NCBI GenBank assembly: GCA_964398315.1
Contig: CAYNMV010000018.1
Coordinates: forward strand, 1-64,000
DNA length: 64,000 bases
Direction of reading: 5' to 3'
From: JADLCB01 sp964398315
Lineage (GTDB): Bacteria; Planctomycetota; Phycisphaerae; Tepidisphaerales; Tepidisphaeraceae
Under the pieces are notes generated by a model, which was not told the origin of the DNA, made no database searches, and was given only the letters and a program-made list of their open reading frames with translations. Every line of letters starts with the position of its first letter. The stretch's first letter is position 1. This document shows positions 1-5,987 of this stretch, one piece after another. Both the position numbers and the translations under genes were made by a program.

Positions 1-468
1 TACCACCGCGAGCGCGGCGTGGATACCCGCATCATCCGCATCTTCAACACCTACGGCCCGCGCATGGATCCGTACGACGGGCGGGTGGTCATCAGCTTCA
101 TCCGCCAGGCGCTGAACAACGAAGACCTGACCGTGTATGGCGATGGCAAGCAGACCCGCTCGCTGTGCTATGTGTCGGATCTGGTCCACGGCATCAATCT
201 GGCCATGGAAAGCAACTTCCATGAGCCGATCAACCTGGGCAACCCCAGTGAGCTGACCATCCTCGATATTGCCAAAGAAGTCCTGGCGCTCATTCCAGAA
301 AGCACCAGCAAGATCGTGTATCAGCCCATGCCGCCGGATGATCCCAAGGTGCGCTGCCCGGATATCAGCCGCGCCAAAGAGATCCTGGGCTGGGAACCCA
401 AGGTGTCCCGGCGCGAGGGCTTGAGCCGGATGATCGCGTTCTACCGCGATCAACTAACCCGGAAGTAA
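1..468 (+). CDS. UDP-glucuronate decarboxylase, C-terminal part (5' end outside window)
   Basis: This is the C-terminal half of an extended short-chain dehydrogenase/epimerase. The reading frame is open from base 1 (Tyr-His-Arg-Glu), so the true start lies upstream. The string RIFNTYGPRMDPYDGRVV followed by SFIRQAL and LTVYGDGKQTRS is the hallmark of bacterial UDP-glucuronic acid decarboxylases, which make UDP-xylose. Family knowledge says the NAD-binding GxxGxxG and the catalytic YxxxK lie in the missing N-terminal half. The C-terminus (EILGWEPKVSRREGL) is intact and ends at TAA. Related UDP-glucose epimerases and dehydratases are the alternative. The product would feed cell-surface polysaccharide synthesis in the cytoplasm. 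Confidence 0.85.
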   Translation, partial: YHRERGVDTRIIRIFNTYGPRMDPYDGRVVISFIRQALNNEDLTVYGDGKQTRSLCYVSDLVHGINLAMESNFHEPINLGNPSELTILDIAKEVLALIPESTSKIVYQPMPPDDPKVRCPDISRAKEILGWEPKVSRREGLSRMIAFYRDQLTRK

Positions 469-566
469 CCCACCACGAAGCAGTTGGCCACGAAGTAACC
501 CGGCAGATGGCTGGTTGATATGCACCGGGATCGGTGGATGCATCAACCCACCATGATCCTACCCTG

Positions 567-607
567 CAAAAAATAACGGTCGGCGCGTTTCCGTTGCGCC
601 GACCGTT
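567..607 (-). terminator. Rho-independent terminator of the HAD gene
   Basis: A perfect 12-bp stem (575-586 with 596-607, 9-nt loop) is followed on the minus strand by a TATTTTTT tract. It lies about 65 bp past the stop codon of the minus-strand HAD gene, so it most likely ends that transcript. There is no T-run on the plus-strand side, so it is not an obvious terminator for the decarboxylase gene. Confidence 0.8.
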
Positions 608-672
608 AGAGCCTGCGAATCCTTTCGCACCTTCCATGAATTGAGAAGCGGCCGATCCAGCGGCCGCGAGGA

Positions 673-1563
673 TCAGGCGGCGACCTCGTCGGCGTTCCGC
701 CTGGAGGCGCTGGCGGGCTGCTGCCCGGCCAGTTCCTCAAGGAACACCGCCAGCCCTTCCTCGTGATTGGGGCCGATCACGCGCTGCGCAATGGCCTTGA
801 TCTGCGGGCGGGCGTTGCCCATGGCCACCCCCAGCCCGGCGTGGCGGATCATCGCCAGGTCATTCCAGTCATCGCCCACCGCCACCACCTGCGATTCATC
901 GATGCCGTGGTGCCTGGCCACCTGCCGGATCCCTTCCCACTTGTTCACCGCCGGGTCGAAGCACTCGAGCACCTCGACATCACCCAGCACCCGCAGCGAA
1001 TGACACAGCACGCGCTCGGCAAAGGTTTCGCGGATGCGCTGCTCGGCCGCGCGGGTTTCGCCAGCGGTGCCGACGACGCCCAGGCGGATCGTGTGGGCAT
1101 GATTGTGGTCGGCCAGCGATGGCAGCGGCGTCAGGCGGATGCCAAAGGCGGCCATCCAGCGCTGCGTGGCCTCGTCCAGTGGCACGCCGGCCGTGGCGAA
1201 GTAGTCTGCGCCCGCGGCCGAGCTGTCCTGGAGCGCCAGCACGGCGTGGCCCATCTCTTCCAGCAGTTGGGAGAGGGCGCGGGCAAGCTGCGGCTCCATC
1301 TTCTGCTGATGCAGGGTGATGCCAGCGCGGGTGTCCATGACTACCGCGCCGCCGACAAACACAGCCTGGTCAAAATGACCTACCTGCTCCAGCACCGGGC
1401 GGCTTTCCAACAGCGTGCGCCCGGTGGCGAAGCAGACCACCCACCCCTTATCGATCAAGGCATGCACCGCCCGTCGTACCCGCGGCGTCACCTGACCGGC
1501 AGGGTCCAGCAGGGTGCCGTCAAGGTCGATGGCAATCATGCGGTAATCGGTGTTCAAGCTCAT
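673..1563 (-). CDS. HAD superfamily hydrolase, Cof type
   Basis: A 296-residue haloacid-dehalogenase phosphatase of the Cof/YidA subfamily, which dephosphorylates small phosphorylated metabolites in the cytoplasm. Motif I is DLDGTLLD near residues 13-20, with the nucleophile and acid/base aspartates. Motif IV is GDDWNDLAM near the C-terminus, with the Mg-binding aspartates. The C2-type cap lies between them. The start at 1563 was chosen because MSLNTDYRMIAIDLDG puts motif I at the usual distance; a 27-codon upstream extension has no family features. The substrate cannot be read from sequence. It is transcribed alone and ends at a strong hairpin terminator. Confidence 0.9.
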   Translation of the reverse strand: MSLNTDYRMIAIDLDGTLLDPAGQVTPRVRRAVHALIDKGWVVCFATGRTLLESRPVLEQVGHFDQAVFVGGAVVMDTRAGITLHQQKMEPQLARALSQLLEEMGHAVLALQDSSAAGADYFATAGVPLDEATQRWMAAFGIRLTPLPSLADHNHAHTIRLGVVGTAGETRAAEQRIRETFAERVLCHSLRVLGDVEVLECFDPAVNKWEGIRQVARHHGIDESQVVAVGDDWNDLAMIRHAGLGVAMGNARPQIKAIAQRVIGPNHEEGLAVFLEELAGQQPASASRRNADEVAA

Positions 1564-1752
1564 CTCAACTGTACGACGCACACCGTATCCAGTTCTGCGG
1601 CTGATGCAAGAAGGCAGCGCACAACTGACGATTTGTTCACACAAGCAGTAGCGTTAAGAAACCGATGAGCCGACGACCAGTGGTAGAGCACAGTGATCAA
1701 CACGACAAACCAGACACCCGCCGCACCGGAACCAGTCTGTGCAGTAGTGCAG

Positions 1753-1768
1753 TGTTCCACGTGGAACA
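1753..1768. promoter_or_regulatory. parS: parS-like ParB-binding site 1
   Basis: The bases TGTTCCACGTGGAACA form a perfect 16-bp palindrome. They fit the widely conserved bacterial parS consensus tGTTNCACGTGNAACa, the ParB site used in chromosome segregation. A second identical copy lies 139 bp downstream. No parA or parB gene is in the window. A CACGTG-core operator for another regulator is the alternative, but the full 16-bp match is very specific. Confidence 0.8.
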
Positions 1769-1891
1769 ATTGCAGTCGGCGTGGCGGCGGGTTGATCGGC
1801 CAACGGGCGCGCAGCGCCGCACTGGCCTTTCAGGCCGATCTGGATCGACACCCCTGGGACAGGATGAGGCATCGTGCCGGGGGGAGTGCAA

Positions 1892-1907
1892 TGTTCCACG
1901 TGGAACA
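1892..1907. promoter_or_regulatory. parS: parS-like ParB-binding site 2
   Basis: An identical copy of the 16-bp palindrome TGTTCCACGTGGAACA. Here the symmetry extends further: AGTGCA and TGCACT flank the core with one unpaired base on each side. It lies 60 bp upstream of the Dabb gene. Confidence 0.8.
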
Positions 1908-1967
1908 CTGCACTGCGGTCCGCCGGTCCTGCTTCCCTTCGCGGCGGTTTGGTTTATGCTGGCGGGC

Positions 1968-2270
1968 ATGTTCATCCATCATGTCTATTTCTGGCTGAAG
2001 CCCGGCACGTCCGCCGCCGAGCGCGAAGCGCTGGCACGGGATTGCAGGACTTTGCTGTCGGAGATCCCCGGCGTGCGCCATCTGTGGGCTGGGGAGCCGG
2101 CCATGACGCCGCGCGAGGTGGTCGATAACTCCTACGATGTTGGCCTGTGTGTCATTCTGGATGATGCAAAGGCCCACGATGTCTACCAGGATCACCCCCG
2201 GCACAAGGAGTTCATTGCCCGCCACAAGGATCACTGGGGACGCGTGCAGGTGTATGATTTCAAGGCATGA
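1968..2270 (+). CDS. Dabb family protein (stress-responsive alpha/beta barrel)
   Basis: A 100-residue protein matching the Dabb (dimeric alpha-beta barrel) family in length and pattern. It begins MFIHHVYFWLKPG, where family members have a strand with a conserved His and Phe/Trp. It continues with a helix (AEREALARDCRTLLSEIPGV) and ends in HPRHKEFIARHKDHWGRVQVYDF, the typical final helix and strand. Family members are small dimeric cytoplasmic proteins of mostly unknown biochemical role. ATG 1968 gives the standard length; an in-frame ATG 12 bases upstream is possible. Confidence 0.85.
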   Translation: MFIHHVYFWLKPGTSAAEREALARDCRTLLSEIPGVRHLWAGEPAMTPREVVDNSYDVGLCVILDDAKAHDVYQDHPRHKEFIARHKDHWGRVQVYDFKA

Positions 2271-2448
2271 AGCGTGAAGTCCACGCCGGGGCGGGCATGG
2301 GGCTGCCAACCGGGTGATGCGGCCTTGCCGGTGGCCCGGCTGGCCGCGGCGGCGCTGAGGCGAGGGTTTCCACCCGCGCAGGCGGGTGTTCCCGGCGTCC
2401 TGGTACCGGTGCCGTCAGATTTTCATCCGATGTTCCGGCAGGTCCGGC

Positions 2449-2478
2449 TTGCCCCAGCGCCCCATCAGACACGATAAT
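2449..2478 (+). promoter_or_regulatory. Candidate sigma-70 promoter of the ABC-2 permease gene
   Basis: TTGCCC (2449-2454) and GATAAT (2473-2478) are 18 bp apart. The -10 box ends only 9 bases before the ATG at 2488, so transcription would begin within a few bases of the start codon. No Shine-Dalgarno sequence is visible. This fits a leaderless or near-leaderless mRNA. Confidence 0.45.
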
Positions 2479-2487
2479 CGGCAACCC

Positions 2488-3378
2488 ATGTACCGCACCT
2501 TCGTCATCCTGCGCCATACGTTCAAGGAAGCGATCGTCCAGCCGATCTATCCGCTGCTGCTGGCGGTGGGGGCGGCGATCCTGCTCATCTTTGCGCTGCT
2601 GCCGTTCTTCACCTTCGGCGAGGACACCATCATGTTCAAGGCGGTTGCCCTGGACGTGATCCTGATCCTCGTACTGGTGACGACGCTCTTCGCCACCAGT
2701 AAATCGATCTACGAGGAGATCGAAGACCGCACCATGCTCACGCTCATGAGCAAGCCGGTCCAGCGCTGGGAGGTGCTGATCGGCAAGTACCTGGGGATCA
2801 TCACCGCCGCGCTGCTGGCGGTGGGCGTGCTGGGGCTGATCCTGGTACTGACCACCGCTCTGCGCATCCCCGGCGATTACATGATCTCCACCAACACCAT
2901 CGACGTGCGCGAGATGACTCGCCTGCGTCATCTGCGCCTGATGCACATCTCGGGGCTGCTGCCGGCGCTGTTCCTGCTGTGGCTGCAGGTGTCGGTGCTG
3001 GCGGCGATTGGCGTGGCGATCTCCACGCGCCTGTCGCTGGTGGTCAACCTGCCGGTTGTCATCATCCTTTACATCGCCGGCAACCTGACCCGCTTCCTGT
3101 TCACCGCCGGCGAAGGCGTGTCGCTGCTGAGCTGGCGCTACTGGCTGAGCCTCCTGCTGCCGTATCTGGAGGTGTTCGACCTGCGGCAGAAAACGGTCTA
3201 CAGCAAGATCGCGCTGGCTGGCACCGAGTTCGCCAACGACATCAACGCCGTGACCCCTGGCCAGCTCTGGCTCTATGTCGGCATGGCGCTGCTCTACGCC
3301 ATTGGCTACAGTGCTTTCGCGCTCAGTGCGGGCATGTGGTCTTTCCAGACCCGCGAACTGGGCGGGGCCGAGGGATAA
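2488..3378 (+). CDS. ABC-2 type transporter permease
   Basis: A 296-residue integral membrane protein with about six hydrophobic segments, beginning with YPLLLAVGAAILLIFALLPFF. The segment DRTMLTLMSKPVQRWEVLIGKYLG matches the conserved cytoplasmic helix of ABC-2 permeases (…LLskPvsR…ll.GK.lg). No ATPase gene adjoins it, so the ATP-binding partner must lie elsewhere. The ATG at 2488 starts the homologous region; upstream codons are compositionally unlike it. The substrate is unknown, and natural choices are multidrug or lipid export or an accessory machine. Confidence 0.85.
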   Translation: MYRTFVILRHTFKEAIVQPIYPLLLAVGAAILLIFALLPFFTFGEDTIMFKAVALDVILILVLVTTLFATSKSIYEEIEDRTMLTLMSKPVQRWEVLIGKYLGIITAALLAVGVLGLILVLTTALRIPGDYMISTNTIDVREMTRLRHLRLMHISGLLPALFLLWLQVSVLAAIGVAISTRLSLVVNLPVVIILYIAGNLTRFLFTAGEGVSLLSWRYWLSLLLPYLEVFDLRQKTVYSKIALAGTEFANDINAVTPGQLWLYVGMALLYAIGYSAFALSAGMWSFQTRELGGAEG

Positions 3379-3517
3379 TGGGGCGACAGGGCGGCCGCTC
3401 TGGCACCTGCTGCAATGGACTGGGATAACACCGGCCAGCGGGCGATGGTCACATCGCTGGCACTCTACCGCCGGGCGTGCCGTCCTGCTGAGCGAATCCG
3501 CGTGTTGCGCGCTCGGA

Positions 3518-4498
3518 TCATCCCACCCGGATGACCACCTTGCCCATCGGCCCGGCGGCCAGGTGGGCAAAGGCGGCGGGAACCTGCTCGAAATCGAAGA
3601 CCCGATCCACTACCGGCGCGGCCTGCGCCCGGCGCAGCAGGTGCATGATCTGCCGCCACGATGCCTGGGATTCCTCTGCTGACTGGGCGCCCACCGCCAC
3701 CCCGCCGATGCGGATGCGGCGAAACAGCAGGCTGGCCGTGTTGAAGCGCGGCACCGGTCCGGCCAGTCGCCCGACAATGCTCACCCGGCCCTGGTTGCCC
3801 AGCGTATCGATGACACTGGCAAACTGCTCGCCGCCGACGTTGTCGATTGCCAGGTCCACCCGCCGGCCGCCCAGCAGATCCTTGACGATATCCCGCCAGG
3901 CAGGCTGCTGTGGATCGAACACATGCCGGGCGCCGATCGCGAGCAGGCGCTGGCGCTTGCGCTCGCTGCGCGACAGGGCGATCACCGTGTGCCCCATGCA
4001 CGCGGCGAGCTGGGTCGCGGCCACGCCCACACCCCCGGAGGCGCCGGTGATCAGCACAACCGACGGCGGGAGCGCGCCCCACATGGTCAGCGCCTGATAC
4101 GCGGTCAGGTAGACCAGCGGGGCGGCGGCGGCCTGCTCCGGCTGCCACTCGGGTGGATAGGTTGCCAGCGACTCCACCGGCACCGCCACCCGCTCGGCCA
4201 GGGTGCCCGGGCGATTCACGCCGATCTCACTGCGCAGGATGACCCGCCGCTCGCCTGTGTTCAGGCTGGTTACACCCTGGCCCGTTTCCAGCACCGTGCC
4301 GATCCCATCCCGCCCGAGAATGTGCGGCCAGTCAGGGCGGGCAGGATACTGGTTCTCCGCAAGGTAGCGGTCAGCCGGATTGAGCGCGGCATATTCCACG
4401 CGCAGCACCACCTCGCCGGCGTTGGCCCTGGGCTCGGGCGCATCGCCCAGTCTCAGGCGATCGATCCCCATCGGCTCATCAAGCAGCCATGCTCTCAT
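3518..4498 (-). CDS. Zinc-type/quinone oxidoreductase-like MDR family protein
   Basis: A 326-residue NADPH-dependent medium-chain dehydrogenase/reductase. The N-terminal GroES-like domain contains EVVLRVEYAALNPADRYLAENQYP and a GRDGIGTV segment. The Rossmann domain carries GASGGVGVAATQLA, the nucleotide-binding motif typical of quinone oxidoreductases. Structural zinc-binding cysteines are absent, which places it with the zinc-independent quinone/enoyl reductases. The C-terminus (AFAHLAAGPMGKVVIRVG) is complete. It is cytoplasmic and of unknown substrate. It is followed on the same strand by the M42-type peptidase gene, but the 73-bp gap does not prove an operon. Confidence 0.9.
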   Translation of the reverse strand: MRAWLLDEPMGIDRLRLGDAPEPRANAGEVVLRVEYAALNPADRYLAENQYPARPDWPHILGRDGIGTVLETGQGVTSLNTGERRVILRSEIGVNRPGTLAERVAVPVESLATYPPEWQPEQAAAAPLVYLTAYQALTMWGALPPSVVLITGASGGVGVAATQLAACMGHTVIALSRSERKRQRLLAIGARHVFDPQQPAWRDIVKDLLGGRRVDLAIDNVGGEQFASVIDTLGNQGRVSIVGRLAGPVPRFNTASLLFRRIRIGGVAVGAQSAEESQASWRQIMHLLRRAQAAPVVDRVFDFEQVPAAFAHLAAGPMGKVVIRVG

Positions 4499-4571
4499 GG
4501 CGATATCGTATACCGTTCCTGCATCAGGCGTAGCGCGTAAGCAGATCGCCGCACACTTTACGCCTCGCCCC

Positions 4572-5660
4572 TCACGCCAGCAGGTGTTTCAGCCTTTTCC
4601 AGCGCTTCTCAATCCGCGCCTTGAGCAGCTTATGGCCGGGCTTGTAAGTGTGGCCGGTGCGGGCGAGGTGCAGAAACAGGGCGCGCATGTTGTGCCAGTC
4701 ATCGAGGTGGACATATTCCGGTCCGATGCGCTGCTTCGCCCGGTCCATATTGTGGTAATTGCCCAGGGGGATGCAGATCGACCCGGTCACGAATCCGTAG
4801 ATGTCGTACACGGTTGCCTCGCAGCTTCCGCCGGGCATCAGGGCGCGCTGATACTTGAAGGATTTCTCGGCCTTGGCCAGTTCCTCTGCCTGGTGGGTCA
4901 TGAAGTAGGAGAGCGAGGAGTTGAAGATACTGCTGCGATCGCCGATGCGGATGATGCAGCCATCGCCCTGTTTCGCCACCGGCTGCTCGGCCGAGCACTC
5001 GATGACAACCAGGCGGTCGGTTTTCCTCAGCAACTCAGGGCGCGTTGCCGCGCCAACAGCGCCGATGAAGCCATCCTCCTCCGCCCGCGTCAGCAGCACG
5101 CCCACGGTGGCCTGTGGCGGTTTGCGATACAATTCATCGAGCATCGACAGCGCTGCGGCAGCCCCGGCGAGGTTGTCGCACACGCGGCTGTAAAATCGCT
5201 TGCCCGTCGTACGGCCCTCGGTCAGGTCAAACATGCCGGGTGTGCCCGAGGCCACCGCGTCGCGCACCCGCACGCGCACGCGGGTGGGCAGGGTCCAGCG
5301 GCCGCCTTGCTCGCTGTCGAGGATGTCGGTGACAGTGCCGGTGATTTGGCGATTCGGCTCGAAAAAGCGCACGCGGCTGCCCTGGACATATTCCGCCGCG
5401 ACCCCGCCACGGAATGCCGCCTCCAGCGTGCGCGAATCGATCAGCCGCTCGGCGATCAGGCCGGGATGGTCCATGTGGGCGGCGAACACCCAGCGCGGCG
5501 ATGATGATTTGCCCGGCAGAATCAGCAGCCGGTTGCCCCAGCGGTCGCGGCTCAGTTTGAGCTTCCGCCGCCGGCGGGCGAAACGCTCGACGTACTCAAT
5601 CACATACTGTTCGGCAAACGGAGCGGTTGGGATGGCGCAAAGGGCGCGGAGAATGTCCAT
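4572..5660 (-). CDS. M42-like metallo-aminopeptidase / endoglucanase M-type protein
   Basis: A 362-residue dinuclear-zinc hydrolase of the M42/M20 clan. The metal ligands can be read in order: AHMDHPG (His62, Asp64), VCDNLAG (bridging Asp, where M42 members have DNRAG), and RAEEDGFIGA (Glu-Glu, matching the EEVGxxGA catalytic and metal motif). It begins MDILRALCAIPTAPFAEQYV, the usual M42 opening (start of substrate domain and S1 lid). The family consists of cytoplasmic tetrahedral aminopeptidases; some members were misnamed cellulases. Substrate specificity cannot be read. Confidence 0.85.
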   Translation of the reverse strand: MDILRALCAIPTAPFAEQYVIEYVERFARRRRKLKLSRDRWGNRLLILPGKSSSPRWVFAAHMDHPGLIAERLIDSRTLEAAFRGGVAAEYVQGSRVRFFEPNRQITGTVTDILDSEQGGRWTLPTRVRVRVRDAVASGTPGMFDLTEGRTTGKRFYSRVCDNLAGAAAALSMLDELYRKPPQATVGVLLTRAEEDGFIGAVGAATRPELLRKTDRLVVIECSAEQPVAKQGDGCIIRIGDRSSIFNSSLSYFMTHQAEELAKAEKSFKYQRALMPGGSCEATVYDIYGFVTGSICIPLGNYHNMDRAKQRIGPEYVHLDDWHNMRALFLHLARTGHTYKPGHKLLKARIEKRWKRLKHLLA

Positions 5661-5798
5661 GCCGGCAGTATACGCGGCCAGCCGGCCGGCTCACGTCTCA
5701 TCGCCCCACATGCCAGCCGGGAAGCAGCCCCGCAGGCGGGGCGGCGGTCGATAATTGCCGAATTTCGCATGACTTGCTGCCAAATTGGCCTGGCTTGT

Positions 5799-5827
5799 TT
5801 GACCGTTCCCCGTGGCACTTGTATGAT
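5799..5827 (+). promoter_or_regulatory. Consensus promoter of the thr leader-thrS transcript
   Basis: TTGACC (5799-5804), a 17-bp spacer and TATGAT (5822-5827) form a near-ideal sigma-70 promoter. The expected transcription start, about 7 bases after the -10 box, falls at 5834-5835. That is the first base of the leader-peptide ATG or the base before it. Confidence 0.8.
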
Positions 5828-5834
5828 TTTTGAC

Positions 5835-5891
5835 ATGCGGCAGACGACCCCCATCACCACGACGACGACCACGACGATTGTCGGGTGGTGA
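5835..5891 (+). CDS. Threonine-rich leader peptide controlling thrS
   Basis: An 18-codon open frame, MRQTTPITTTTTTTIVGW followed by TGA. Nine of 18 residues are threonine, seven of them consecutive, which is far outside ordinary composition. It sits between a consensus promoter and an intrinsic terminator just ahead of thrS. It is the sensor of a ribosome-mediated attenuator: scarce charged tRNA-Thr would stall the ribosome on codons 4-14. The ATG coincides with the predicted transcript start and no Shine-Dalgarno sequence fits, so translation is probably leaderless, as is known for the Sinorhizobium trpL leader. It is too short for routine gene calling. Confidence 0.85.
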   Translation: MRQTTPITTTTTTTIVGW

Positions 5892-5934
5892 GGCGTTTGC
5901 GCATCGATACACGCGAACGGTTCTTCCGCCCGGC
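5868..5934 (+). promoter_or_regulatory. thrS attenuator: pause hairpin and alternative antiterminator
   Basis: Two mutually exclusive structures can be drawn. (1) A pause/protector hairpin: 5868-5875 pairs with 5880-5882 plus 5885-5889, and its 5' arm overlaps the last Thr codons. (2) An antiterminator: 5880-5888 pairs with 5926-5934 over nine positions, two of them G-U, and occupies the whole 5' arm of the terminator. An 8-bp hairpin (5894-5901 with 5912-5919) fills the space between. A ribosome stalled at Thr codons would break (1) and favour (2). One that reaches the stop codon would cover 5880-5888 and allow termination. Confidence 0.75.
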
Positions 5935-5958
5935 CTCTGGTGCCGGGCGGTTTTGTTT
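5926..5958 (+). terminator. Intrinsic terminator of the thrS attenuator
   Basis: A perfect 9-bp GC-rich stem (5926-5934 with 5942-5950, 7-nt loop) is followed by TTTTGTTT. It lies between the leader peptide and the thrS start, so it must be regulatory and not the end of a gene. Confidence 0.88.
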
Positions 5959-5987
5959 CACATTTGAAGCATCGAGCAGGAGCGAAC

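Larger units (their letters stand above)
1564..1967. other. Gene-free 404-bp segment carrying two parS-like palindromes
   Basis: No coding sequence is supported here; the short open frames on both strands overlap one another and have no recognisable features. The segment separates the minus-strand HAD gene from the plus-strand Dabb gene and contains two identical 16-bp palindromes, listed separately. Confidence 0.6.

Noticed and set aside
763..1668. 301-codon open frame antisense to the HAD gene
   Set aside because: The HAD motifs on the minus strand are unambiguous.
2260..3570. 436-codon open frame on the minus strand
   Set aside because: Antisense to the ABC-2 permease; rich in Gln/His/Arg as typical for shadow frames.
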